A stretch of 64,000 nt of DNA from Bizionia sp. Lineage in GTDB: Bacteria > Bacteroidota > Bacteroidia > Flavobacteriales > Flavobacteriaceae. The stretch covers positions 1 through 64,000 of the forward strand of contig JAHDHI010000004.1 of NCBI GenBank assembly GCA_020631395.1. Reading direction: 5' to 3'. Below are positions 18,201 to 27,053 of this stretch, piece after piece. The notes below the pieces were generated by a model. The model had not been told where the DNA came from. It saw only the letters and a program-made list of their open reading frames with translations, and made no database searches. Every line of letters starts with the position of its first letter. Within the stretch, counting starts at the first letter, position 1. The translations under genes and the position numbers were made by a program.

Positions 18201-21200
18201 TTAATTTTCATCCATAGCCAATGCAGGACTGTCACCAGTGAAAGTCTCACCTTCATCAATGGCCACTTTTGAAGCGGATCTACGACGCAACCACATTTTA
18301 AACCTTGTGATCAAGTAGAATAAGATAGGAACCACTATCAGGGTCAAGAAGGTTGCTATAAATAAACCATATATTACAGTCCAAGCCAATGGACCCCAGA
18401 AAATGACGTTGTCCCCTCCCATATAGATGTTAGGATCAAAATCGCTAAATAGAGTAAAGAAGTTGATGTTGAATCCAGTAGCCAATGGTATTAATCCTAA
18501 AATTGTCGTGATGGCGGTCAACAACACTGGACGAAGACGAGCTCTACCTCCTTTTATTATGGCATCCAGCAAATCCTCATTATCCAGATAATCTTCATCT
18601 TCCAAATCATGTTGTACTTTTTTTCTGTCTATTAGCAATTGAGTGTAATCCAACAATACCACTCCATTGTTTACTACAATTCCTGCAAGAGAGATAATTC
18701 CCATCATCGTCATCATGATTACAAAAGAACTACCTGTTGCCACGATACCTCCAAATACGCCAATTAAACTTAAGAAGATTGCCAACATGATGATGCCAGG
18801 TTTCGAAACCGAGTTGAATTGGAAGATCAATATGAAGAATATAAGGCCTAGTCCAGTAAAGAAGGCGCCCATTAAAAAGGACATTTGTTTGTCTTGCTCT
18901 TCTATTTGGCCAGTGTAATCAATTTTGACCGTTGCAGGTTTTTCAGTGAAACTTTGCATTTCATTTTGAATTTGAGAAACAATTGCCCCAGCATCTGTAA
19001 ACCCTGGTGCCAAAGCAGAATACAATGTTACCACACGTTTAACGTCCTTGTGTTTTATGGCGCTAAACCCAGAAGTATTGCTTTGCTTGGCAACTGCCGA
19101 AACGGGAATCTCCTTTATTTGGCCATTTGCGGGATCTCTAAATGTAATTTTCTGGTTGAATATGGCACTGGTATTATATCTGTTCTCCTCATTGAAGCGA
19201 ACATAGATGTCATAATCTTCACCATCTTCTTTGTAGATTCCTGCTTTGGCTCCAAAAATGGCATTACGCAATTGTTGGCCAACTTGCCCTGAGGTTACCC
19301 CTAGTTCTCCAGCTTTCTTTCTGTCGATTTGAACTTGCATTGAAGGTTTGGACTTGTTGACATCTATTTTTAACTCGTCTATTCCTTGAATGTTCTTGGA
19401 GTTGACGAAATCCCGCATCTTTTCTGCAGTGGCAATCAATTCTGAATAATCGTCACCTTCTAACTCGACATTGATGGGGTATCCAGCTGGAGGTCCAACG
19501 GCATCTTTTTCTACAGAGATGGCAACACCTGGATAAATGTCTTTAAGTGCCAATTGTACCTTCTTGAGAAGTACTTGACTGTCTGCTCCTTCTCTGAATT
19601 TATACTCGCGCATCGTTGCCGTAATCTTCCCACGATGAGGCATTTCGGCTGCCGATCCACCATCGGTTTGTGGATTTCCCGCGCCTTCTCCTACTTGAGA
19701 TACTGCACTTTCCGTTAGAAAATTGAAATCACCGGACTTATAGGCTTCCTCGTTTATTATTTTATAGACACGTTGTTCTATGTCTTTTGTGATTGCATTC
19801 GTCTTTTTGATATCCGTACCTTCAGGATATTCTATATACACGATAATCTGATTTGGAGTGTTGTCTGGAAAAAACTCAACTTTGGTACGCTGACTTCCAA
19901 CGGAGGCTCCAAAGCCCATGAATGCTATGATTAGTAGGACAAATGTCCCTACGGTAATCAACATGGGTTTTCTTCCTCTCAAAGCAGCACGCAATGCTCT
20001 TTCATAAAAACGTTCCCAACGTGGCAATACTTTGTTTTGAAATCCATTTGCCCATTTTCTTAGGAACAATCTATATACCCATAGCATTATGGCTGTGAAA
20101 ACCATTAAAGACCCTAAAGCTCTATAGTCTCCACCAAAGGCAAAGATCAATACTCCTATTGCTATCATTATGGCAGAAATTTTAATGATCTGTTTCATAG
20201 GCATATTCTTGTCTTCTGTAGTCATAAACTGAGAAACCAAAACCGAATTGAAGAAAATGGCTACAAATAAAGAAGAGCCTAGTACCACAGATAAGGTAAT
20301 TGGAAAATAAATCATGAATTGTCCCATGACTCCTGGCCATAGCCCCAAAGGAATAAATGCAGCTACGGTAGTTGCTGTTGAAATAATGATGGGGAATGCT
20401 ATTTCTCCAATACCCTTCTTGGCAGCTTCAATTCTACTCATGCCTTCTTCATCCATCAAACGGTATACGTTTTCCACTACGACGATACCGTTGTCCACCA
20501 ACATTCCCAATCCCATGATCAATCCGAAAAGGATCATGGTATTCATCGTAAACCCTAAATAGTCAAGTATCATCAATGACATGAACATGGACATAGGAAT
20601 GGCAAACCCAACAAAAAGGGCATTTTTAAAACCCAAGAAGAACATTAGTACGGTAACCACCAAGATAATCCCGAAGATGATGTTGTTTACCAAATCGTCT
20701 ACTTGACCAATGGTTTTGGAAGATTGGTCGTTGGCTATGGAGACTTTGAGATCTTGAGGGAAAACTTCGGCAATGGCCTTATCTACGATAACTCGGATTT
20801 GATCGGCTGCAGCCACCATGTTTTCTCCAGAACGCTTTTTTACATCAAGCATTACAACTGGGTCTCCAAATTCTCTTGCGTAAGTGGTCTTGTCTTCGTC
20901 CTTGAAAGTGATTTCTGCAATGTCTCTAAGGTAAATGGAGTTTCCTTTTTCCGACTTTACAACAAAGTCTTCTAGCGCAGAAGGCGTTTCTATTTCACCT
21001 AGAATCCTAATGGTACGGCGTTGCCCGCTTGAAATTAAATTACCGGCGGACATGGTCATGTTTTCGTTGTTTATGGCTCCAATGATGTCATTGAAACTAA
21101 CTTGGGCGGCCATCATCTTGTATATGTCCACGGCAACTTCCACTTCCTTTTCCTGAGCTCCACGGATGTCAACTTGTTTGATCTCCATCAAGCTTTCAAT

Positions 21201-21737
21201 CTCGTCTTCTAGGTATTCTCCAAACTCCTTCAACTTGTCGACTGGATAATCTCCAGAGATGTTGATGTTCAAGATTGGTATTTCTTCAGACATGCTCAAG
21301 TCGAAGATGTTAGGCTCTACTTTTGCATTGTTGAAAGTGGGCCAATCTTCACTGGAGGTTTCAGAATCTACTTCATCTTTTACCTTTTGCTTTGCTGCTT
21401 CTACTGAAATTTTTTCGTCGAATTCAACAATGACGATTGAATAGTCTTCTTGGGAGGTTGAAGTTATTTCTACGACGTTGCTAACCGTTTTCAGTTTGTC
21501 TTCAATGGGGTCTGTAATTAACTTTTCTATGTCTTCGGCTGTATTCCCAGGGTATACGGAACTAATGTAGATCTTAGTTTCCTTGATTTCAGGGAAGTTT
21601 TCTCTGGCCATGCTAAAATATGCAGAGCCACCAAGAAAAAGTATGAGCGTAATTAGAACATACATAGTCGTTTTGTTGTTTATGGCCCATGATGACAACC
21701 CAAACTCCATATCTACTTTCTTTTCTCTTTTGGTCAT
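18201..21737 (-). CDS. RND-family multidrug/metabolite efflux pump (inner-membrane permease)
   Basis: A 1178-residue AcrB/HAE-type permease, with an N-terminal TM segment, a large periplasmic domain, TM2-6 carrying the proton-relay motif region (GLIMGLGMLVDNGIVVVENVYR), a second periplasmic domain, and TM8-12 (GIISLAGIVVNNGVVLLDYT). It is about 130 residues longer than typical pumps. Two extra hydrophobic segments lie in the middle loop (about residues 515-560: ISAIMIAIGVLIFAFGGD and LMVFTAIMLWVYRLFL), a layout I recognise from Bacteroidota. It is the last gene of the TetR-OMF-adaptor-pump operon. Confidence 0.93.
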   Translation of the reverse strand: MTKREKKVDMEFGLSSWAINNKTTMYVLITLILFLGGSAYFSMARENFPEIKETKIYISSVYPGNTAEDIEKLITDPIEDKLKTVSNVVEITSTSQEDYSIVIVEFDEKISVEAAKQKVKDEVDSETSSEDWPTFNNAKVEPNIFDLSMSEEIPILNINISGDYPVDKLKEFGEYLEDEIESLMEIKQVDIRGAQEKEVEVAVDIYKMMAAQVSFNDIIGAINNENMTMSAGNLISSGQRRTIRILGEIETPSALEDFVVKSEKGNSIYLRDIAEITFKDEDKTTYAREFGDPVVMLDVKKRSGENMVAAADQIRVIVDKAIAEVFPQDLKVSIANDQSSKTIGQVDDLVNNIIFGIILVVTVLMFFLGFKNALFVGFAIPMSMFMSLMILDYLGFTMNTMILFGLIMGLGMLVDNGIVVVENVYRLMDEEGMSRIEAAKKGIGEIAFPIIISTATTVAAFIPLGLWPGVMGQFMIYFPITLSVVLGSSLFVAIFFNSVLVSQFMTTEDKNMPMKQIIKISAIMIAIGVLIFAFGGDYRALGSLMVFTAIMLWVYRLFLRKWANGFQNKVLPRWERFYERALRAALRGRKPMLITVGTFVLLIIAFMGFGASVGSQRTKVEFFPDNTPNQIIVYIEYPEGTDIKKTNAITKDIEQRVYKIINEEAYKSGDFNFLTESAVSQVGEGAGNPQTDGGSAAEMPHRGKITATMREYKFREGADSQVLLKKVQLALKDIYPGVAISVEKDAVGPPAGYPINVELEGDDYSELIATAEKMRDFVNSKNIQGIDELKIDVNKSKPSMQVQIDRKKAGELGVTSGQVGQQLRNAIFGAKAGIYKEDGEDYDIYVRFNEENRYNTSAIFNQKITFRDPANGQIKEIPVSAVAKQSNTSGFSAIKHKDVKRVVTLYSALAPGFTDAGAIVSQIQNEMQSFTEKPATVKIDYTGQIEEQDKQMSFLMGAFFTGLGLIFFILIFQFNSVSKPGIIMLAIFLSLIGVFGGIVATGSSFVIMMTMMGIISLAGIVVNNGVVLLDYTQLLIDRKKVQHDLEDEDYLDNEDLLDAIIKGGRARLRPVLLTAITTILGLIPLATGFNINFFTLFSDFDPNIYMGGDNVIFWGPLAWTVIYGLFIATFLTLIVVPILFYLITRFKMWLRRRSASKVAIDEGETFTGDSPALAMDEN

Positions 21738-21761
21738 TTTTAAAGTTTTTAGTGGTTTGAA

Positions 21762-22934
21762 TTAGTCTTCAACTACAAGAATTTTTACTTCTTGTCCATC
21801 TTTCACACTTCTTGCTCCTTCTTGAATAATTTCGTCACCATCGTTTAACCCGGAAAGGACCTCAATGTCGTCGCCTTGTGTTTTACCAGTTTCTATGATG
21901 ACTCTTTTTGCTTTTGCAAGACTATCCTTTTTGCCTGTAACTGTATATACGTATTGTTGGCCTTCTGCATTTTCAGAAATGATGTTTTGAGGTATTAGAA
22001 GCGCTTTGTTATTCGTGTAATCGTTTATCTTGAGCTTGGCTGTCAGATTGGGCTTAATCGTCTTGTCTTTGTTGGGAACGGCAACTTCTACCTTGAAGGT
22101 CCTGTTTGCTGGATTGATGAAATTTCCTGCTTGACGAATTTTAGCATCCAGGGATTTTCCCAGAATTGGAAATTCTACCTTTACAGCCTTTCCCGGAGTC
22201 ACATTGGATATGTAGCGCTCTGGTACATCAGTTTCAATGTACATGTCATTCAGGTTTACAATTCTAAACAATTGAGATTGTCCTGGCGCTACGACACTAC
22301 CTTGTTCTGTGATGACGTTGTCTATGGTTCCAGAAAAGGGGGCACGAACTATTGTCTTGCCTACTTGTTGCTGTAGTTGGTTTACCGCCTTTTGTTGTGC
22401 TTCGTATGTGGATTTTGCTTGAAGGTATTGTATTTCACTACCAATCTTTTGGTTCCAAAGGCGTTGTTGCCTTTCAAAGGTGGTTTTTGCCAAATCCGCT
22501 TGAATTTGCAATTGTGCCACTTGTTGGCTCAATCCTCCATCATCTATTTTTGCCAATTGTTGCCCCTTGCTTACGTATTGCCCTTCTTTAACATAGACCC
22601 GAGTCAAGATTCCAGAGTACTCAGGATAGATGACCAAGTTTTGTTTTGTACTTACGCTACCCTGCAATTCCACATAGTGCATGAAAACGGCTTCTTTGGC
22701 TGCCAAGGTCGTAATCAAAGGAATCTTTTCTTGAGGATCCAAGATTTTGATCCTTGATTCCAATTGCTTCAATTGGGCTGATATGGATTGTTGTTCGGCA
22801 TCCAATTCAGATTTCTTCTTACGAATCTGTTCCAAGGAACCACTTTCCACCAAACTTTCCGTTGACTGTTTTTTGTCCCCTCCACAAGCTGACAAAAGGA
22901 GAGTTAGGATTAATGCTGAATATATGTTTTTCAT
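21762..22934 (-). CDS. RND efflux periplasmic adaptor (membrane fusion protein)
   Basis: A 390-residue lipoprotein (lipobox LLLSACGG). An N-terminal coiled coil (LEQIRKKKSELDAEQQSISAQLKQLESRI) precedes the biotinyl-lipoyl half-domain (GILTRVYVKEGQYVSKGQQLAKID), an alpha hairpin, the second half (IVRAPFSGTIDNVITEQGSVVAPGQ), and the beta-barrel and membrane-proximal domains. It bridges the permease and the TolC-type channel. The gene is 24 bp upstream of the permease start and 22 bp downstream of the channel gene. Confidence 0.92.
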   Translation of the reverse strand: MKNIYSALILTLLLSACGGDKKQSTESLVESGSLEQIRKKKSELDAEQQSISAQLKQLESRIKILDPQEKIPLITTLAAKEAVFMHYVELQGSVSTKQNLVIYPEYSGILTRVYVKEGQYVSKGQQLAKIDDGGLSQQVAQLQIQADLAKTTFERQQRLWNQKIGSEIQYLQAKSTYEAQQKAVNQLQQQVGKTIVRAPFSGTIDNVITEQGSVVAPGQSQLFRIVNLNDMYIETDVPERYISNVTPGKAVKVEFPILGKSLDAKIRQAGNFINPANRTFKVEVAVPNKDKTIKPNLTAKLKINDYTNNKALLIPQNIISENAEGQQYVYTVTGKKDSLAKAKRVIIETGKTQGDDIEVLSGLNDGDEIIQEGARSVKDGQEVKILVVED

Positions 22935-22956
22935 TGTTTTGATTTTTTTGGATTGA

Positions 22957-24279
22957 TTAATTGTTTGTTATGTCATTCAATGCAGTTTCCAATTCTGCTT
23001 TCTTGTTGATGACATCGAGCATGGCTTGTAAAAGATCTTGTTGTGCCGAATACAATTGCGTCTGTGCCTGCCTTAATTCGAAGCTTGAGGCAATACCTTC
23101 AAAGAATTTGGTTTGGTTTTTCTTTTCGATGCGTTCGGCAAGATTCAAGTTTTCTTTTTTATTCGTATAATCCTCAATGGAGAATTGGTAGTCGCTTTTT
23201 GCTGCTGCAATTTGAAGTTTTATCTTTTGCTCCATTTCTAAGAGGTCGTCTTCGGCCTTGGACAAGTTTATTTTTGCTCGTTGTGTTGCTGCACTTCGCA
23301 TTCCTGAACTGAATATGGGAATGTTTATACTGAGACCGAAAGCTGAGGTGCCTGCCCATTTCTGGTTGCTTGTCAAGAATTGAAACTCGTCATTGTTACC
23401 AATGTATATCCCATTTATAAATGTGTTTACAGTTGGGAGTGCTTTGCTTTTCTCTAGTTTTACCAGAAGCTCTTTGGCTTTTTTATCGTTTTCAGCAATT
23501 TTATAGTCAATGGTGTTTTTAACATCTTCACTACCTTCCAACAAGGTCAGAGCAACGTTTTCCTTTGTCAAGGATTCCAAATTGTCCAAAAGGGTGGTCT
23601 CGGAGGTTATGTCCTTTCCTAAGGTGATGTTAAGCATTTGATAAGCCAGTTTCTTGAGTCGACTGGTGTTGTTGAAACTGCTTTTTACACCGGACAGTGT
23701 GATTTGTAATTGTTCCACGCTTTCTTCTTCTTCCAATCCATTCTCGTAGATCTTGGTAATGTCATTCAGGTTCTTTTCCAATACATCTATGTTGCGTTGT
23801 AGTATGTTAAGGCTTTCTTCTGCCAATAAAACGTTTCCATATGCATTTATAACTGTTTTGCGAACCTCTAAGTCGGTTTTGTCTTTCGCATTTCTTGAGA
23901 TCTCCAAAAATACCTTGGCAGACTGCAACCCTACCAGATATGAGCCATCAAATATTTTTTGGGTTAAGGTTGCACCAGCATTTACAGATTGTTTGGCTCC
24001 AAAATCGGTAATGCCGTCTCCGTTGAAATCTATGCCTTCAAACTGTTGTTTCAATGCATTTTGATAGTCTATGGAAGCATTGATTTGTGGTAGTCCTGTA
24101 GCAGTGGTTTCCCATTTTTGTTGTTCGGCTGCTTTGATGTCCAACGCTGCGTTTTTTGCAGTGCGATTGTTTTCTAATGCATAGTCTATGGCTTCCTGCA
24201 ATGTGAAGCTTTGCTTGTCTTCTTGAGAAAAGGCAATTGTTGTCATTAGAAATAATAGTACGATTGAAAAGTGTTTCAT
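22957..24279 (-). CDS. TolC-family outer-membrane efflux protein
   Basis: A 440-residue protein with a signal peptide (ending AFSQ). Long alpha-helical coiled-coil halves with two OEP-type repeats are visible: FTLQEAIDYALENNRTAKNAALDIKAAEQQ and SFELRQAQTQLYSAQQDLLQAMLDVINKKAELE. It provides the outer-membrane exit duct for the neighbouring RND pump. The gene starts 6 bp downstream of the TetR stop codon, so translation is probably coupled. Confidence 0.92.
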   Translation of the reverse strand: MKHFSIVLLFLMTTIAFSQEDKQSFTLQEAIDYALENNRTAKNAALDIKAAEQQKWETTATGLPQINASIDYQNALKQQFEGIDFNGDGITDFGAKQSVNAGATLTQKIFDGSYLVGLQSAKVFLEISRNAKDKTDLEVRKTVINAYGNVLLAEESLNILQRNIDVLEKNLNDITKIYENGLEEEESVEQLQITLSGVKSSFNNTSRLKKLAYQMLNITLGKDITSETTLLDNLESLTKENVALTLLEGSEDVKNTIDYKIAENDKKAKELLVKLEKSKALPTVNTFINGIYIGNNDEFQFLTSNQKWAGTSAFGLSINIPIFSSGMRSAATQRAKINLSKAEDDLLEMEQKIKLQIAAAKSDYQFSIEDYTNKKENLNLAERIEKKNQTKFFEGIASSFELRQAQTQLYSAQQDLLQAMLDVINKKAELETALNDITNN

Positions 24280-24285
24280 TACTAT

Positions 24286-24894
24286 CTACTTTTGATTGGT
24301 TTTGTTTATAAATTGATTTAATATCTTAAAGCCATCTTCAGTTACTATGGCTCTTAGGTGGTACTCCAAATAACTTTCCATCAAGTAGTCCATGTTGAAT
24401 TTCTCTTGAGGGAAGATAACCCCATCCTTAATGCCTGTCATACCATTGAAATACATGCGAGAAATGAAATCGATGTCTATGTTGGACCTAAAGACGAAAG
24501 TATCTATGCCTTTTTGTAGACTCTCCATGACGGATTCGTGCATCTTTTCAAATTGTTTCATCCTAATGATGTCGTGTATTTGGGGATAGTATTTTTTTAG
24601 TTGAAATTGTGGAGAGGTCTTCTCGTTTTTCAAATGCTGCATCACAAACATTTTGATGTCGTATAGTTCTTCAATTGGATTGGCTGAGGCTTCACAGATA
24701 CGATCTATGCCCTCACAAATGTTGTCAAAAAGAAAAAATGAGACGGCTTCAATGAGTTTGGTTTTGTTTTTAAAATGGACATAGATGGTTTTTTTGGAAA
24801 TTCCCATCTCATTGGCTATGTCGTCCATTGTAACACTTTTGAAACCAAGTGTTAAAAACAATTCTGTGGATTTTACTATTATTTGTTCTTTCAT
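24286..24894 (-). CDS. TetR-family repressor of the efflux operon
   Basis: A 202-residue regulator with an N-terminal TetR helix-turn-helix (KSTELFLTLGFKSVTMDDIANEMGISKKTIYVHFKNKTKLIEAV, residues 8-52) and a ligand-binding C-terminal domain. The ATG at 24894 is chosen over an upstream one at 24933, because a consensus promoter (24904-24933) lies between them. As first gene of the operon under its own putative operator, it likely autorepresses and is induced by a pump substrate. Confidence 0.9.
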   Translation of the reverse strand: MKEQIIVKSTELFLTLGFKSVTMDDIANEMGISKKTIYVHFKNKTKLIEAVSFFLFDNICEGIDRICEASANPIEELYDIKMFVMQHLKNEKTSPQFQLKKYYPQIHDIIRMKQFEKMHESVMESLQKGIDTFVFRSNIDIDFISRMYFNGMTGIKDGVIFPQEKFNMDYLMESYLEYHLRAIVTEDGFKILNQFINKTNQK

Positions 24895-24903
24895 AATCAG
24901 GTG

Positions 24904-24933
24904 CAAAGATAAGTATGGAAACTTTAAAAACAA
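24904..24933 (-). promoter_or_regulatory. Efflux operon promoter (TTG-N19-TATCTTTG)
   Basis: On the minus strand a TTG (24933-24931) is followed after 19 bp by TATCTTTG (24911-24904). Both are perfect flavobacterial -33/-7 elements. The transcript should start a few bases before the ATG at 24894. Confidence 0.7.
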
Positions 24934-24944
24934 AAAAAGTTTCC
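24917..24944. promoter_or_regulatory. Probable TetR operator overlapping the efflux promoter
   Basis: The inverted repeat GGAAACTTT-N10-AAAGTTTCC has perfect 9-bp arms and covers the promoter spacer and -33 box. Size and symmetry fit a TetR dimer site. Binding would block RNA polymerase and give autoregulation of the whole operon. Confidence 0.6.
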
Positions 24945-24981
24945 TAAGTTTTAATAAATTTTTAACATTAACTTAAAGTAC

Positions 24982-25013
24982 TTGTTTTAGTGGTTTCATT
25001 TGCATTATTTTTG
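24982..25013 (+). promoter_or_regulatory. Promoter of the polyprenyl synthetase gene
   Basis: TTG at 24982-24984 and TATTTTTG at 25006-25013 are separated by 21 bp. The -7 box ends 4 bp before the ATG at 25018, so the transcript is expected to be leaderless. This also excludes the TTG at 25000 as start codon. Confidence 0.6.
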
Positions 25014-25017
25014 CCAG

Positions 25018-25992
25018 ATGCAAGAGATATTAGATTACCAAACCGTATTTGTGAATTACTTACAAGCTTTTTCCAAGGAGAGAGAACCAAAGAATCTATA
25101 TGGTCCAATCAATTATATCTTGCAATTGGGAGGCAAGCGGTTGCGCCCTGTATTGACTTTGATGTCAGCGGAAGCTTTTAACTGTGATTATGAAAAAGCA
25201 CTGGATGCAGCTTTGAGCATAGAGATATTTCATAATTTCTCATTGGTACACGATGATATCATGGACGATGCGCCTTTGCGCCGAGGCAAACAGACCGTTC
25301 ATGAGAAATGGGACATTAACACGGGGATTCTTTCTGGAGATGCAATGTTGATCATGGCCTATCAATTGTTTGAGAACTATGAGCCAAGTACATTTCAATC
25401 GTTGGCAAAGTTGTTTGGCAAAACGGCATTGGAGGTCTGTGAAGGACAACAATACGATGTCGATTTTGAAACTCGTGATGACGTAACCGTTTCCGAGTAT
25501 TTGAAAATGATCGAGTACAAAACGGCAGTTTTGGTTGGAGCTGCAATGAAAATGGGCGCCATTGTTGCTGGTGCTTCAAAGCAGGATCAGGATAAAGTAT
25601 ATGAGTTCGGAAGGTTCTTGGGGATTGCATTTCAGTTGCAAGACGATTATTTGGACGCCTTTGGAGACCCAAAGACATTTGGCAAACAAGTAGGTGGCGA
25701 TATCATAGAAAACAAAAAGACATATTTGTATTTAAAGGCCATTCAGTTCTTAGCACCATCAGACAAGGTTTTGTTGCAACAATTGTTTACCGTCAATTTG
25801 GAAGATAACGTTGAAAAGATAGAAACTGTAAAGCAGTTTTTTATTTCCAGTGGTTCTGCTGAAGAAACTCAAAATAAAATAGAAAGTTATACCAACAAGG
25901 CATTCTCGGTTCTCGAAACATTGAGCATCCCAGAAGAAAAGAAATTACTTTTGAAACAATTTGGTAACACTTTAATGACACGAAAAGTTTAA
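25018..25992 (+). CDS. Polyprenyl (octaprenyl/geranylgeranyl-type) diphosphate synthase
   Basis: A 324-residue trans-isoprenyl synthase that condenses IPP onto an allylic diphosphate for quinone or other isoprenoid side chains. The first aspartate-rich motif is DDIMD (79-83) followed by LRRGKQTVH. The second is DDYLD (209-213) in FQLQDDYLDAFGDP. GGKRLRP near residue 38 is the substrate-binding segment. Product chain length cannot be read with certainty. A small gene follows 38 bp downstream. Confidence 0.9.
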   Translation: MQEILDYQTVFVNYLQAFSKEREPKNLYGPINYILQLGGKRLRPVLTLMSAEAFNCDYEKALDAALSIEIFHNFSLVHDDIMDDAPLRRGKQTVHEKWDINTGILSGDAMLIMAYQLFENYEPSTFQSLAKLFGKTALEVCEGQQYDVDFETRDDVTVSEYLKMIEYKTAVLVGAAMKMGAIVAGASKQDQDKVYEFGRFLGIAFQLQDDYLDAFGDPKTFGKQVGGDIIENKKTYLYLKAIQFLAPSDKVLLQQLFTVNLEDNVEKIETVKQFFISSGSAEETQNKIESYTNKAFSVLETLSIPEEKKLLLKQFGNTLMTRKV

Positions 25993-26030
25993 ATTGCAAT
26001 ACCTTTGAGGTTGAACTTAATTGTAAACAA

Positions 26031-26390
26031 ATGGAGTTGCCTGCAACATTTAATGAATTGATAGAGGAAGCAAATCAATTGGATTTGTACAAGAAACTCA
26101 TTCGTCAAATAAACAAGGACTTTTTGTTTGCAAACATAGATTTGGATTTTGATGAGGAAATCCTACCAACAAGCTTAAAGTTGCTTTTGCATGAGACGGT
26201 CTATGTACTCATCCAAGAAAAATTCTCCGATTACCTTAATTTGCTCTATATCATAGATGTTCCAGAAAAAACCATAAAGGCATTGGATGGAAACGATACT
26301 CTGAAATTATCCGAGGAAGTCGCCTTCTTGATTCTTAAAAGGGAATGGCAAAAAGTCTGGTTCAAGAATAAGTATTCTACCAAGCTATGA
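26031..26390 (+). CDS. Conserved-looking small protein downstream of the polyprenyl synthase
   Basis: A 119-residue acidic, probably helical cytosolic protein with no signal or membrane segment. The family is not recognised. It begins 38 bp after the isoprenoid synthase and is probably co-transcribed with it. It ends 7 bp before the convergent barrel gene. Confidence 0.65.
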   Translation: MELPATFNELIEEANQLDLYKKLIRQINKDFLFANIDLDFDEEILPTSLKLLLHETVYVLIQEKFSDYLNLLYIIDVPEKTIKALDGNDTLKLSEEVAFLILKREWQKVWFKNKYSTKL

Positions 26391-26397
26391 GTCTTCC

Positions 26398-26937
26398 TTA
26401 GAAATAGAATCTAACGAAAGGAGCCCAAGCATCTGCATAGACACTTCTGTTTTCATCATAGAGTACATCGTATCGTATTCCGATGGTTACGTTCTGGCTT
26501 CTATATCCAGCTCCAACGAACAAGGCTGGATACCAGTATTTGTCATTCTCGAAAAGGTTGCTGTCATAATTTCTGTTTACGTGCAACTCTTCGAATTCGG
26601 CAGACAGTTGCAAGGCTTCTATTGGATTGAAAAGCCCAATGATGCTGCCTCCCAAAATAGTAGATTTGTAAAAATTTTTGCGCTTGTTGTAAGTCGCGTT
26701 CAATCCTAGTCCCAAAGCAAATTGGCTATTGAAGTCATAAATGGCACTAGGGGCAATCGTTGCACTGAAAAAGCCATTGCCTGTACTTAAGCCCAAACCA
26801 CCTCCAAAACGAACATTGTTCCAAAAATCACTGGATTGCGAACGGTCATTGTCTTGGGCAATGGCCAAGTTGGCAAAAAAAAGCGATAGCAATAAAACGA
26901 TGGTATTTTTTTTAAAGTCAATGCCAATATATTTCAT
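26398..26937 (-). CDS. Small outer-membrane beta-barrel protein
   Basis: A 179-residue protein with a signal peptide ending at AIAQ. Alternating aromatic/glycine strands (FGGGLGLSTGNGFFSATIAPSAIYDF, VTIGIRYDVLYDENRSVYADAW) end in a terminal aromatic (FVRFYF), typical of an outer-membrane barrel of about 8 strands. There is no specific function and it stands alone. Confidence 0.75.
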   Translation of the reverse strand: MKYIGIDFKKNTIVLLLSLFFANLAIAQDNDRSQSSDFWNNVRFGGGLGLSTGNGFFSATIAPSAIYDFNSQFALGLGLNATYNKRKNFYKSTILGGSIIGLFNPIEALQLSAEFEELHVNRNYDSNLFENDKYWYPALFVGAGYRSQNVTIGIRYDVLYDENRSVYADAWAPFVRFYF

Positions 26938-27007
26938 AGGAACAAGATTTGTTTAAGCTAAAAGTTATAAATATAATAAAAGCATAACTATTTTTAGTAA
27001 AAGTTGT

Positions 27008-27015
27008 ATTTTTGG
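27008..27015 (+). promoter_or_regulatory. -7 box of sucA
   Basis: TATTTTTG matches TAnnTTTG exactly and lies 38 bp upstream of the sucA ATG. No convincing -33 TTG is seen. Confidence 0.4.
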
Positions 27016-27053
27016 TGAAATTTTGTTGAAGCGACAATAGCTTAAAAATTACA

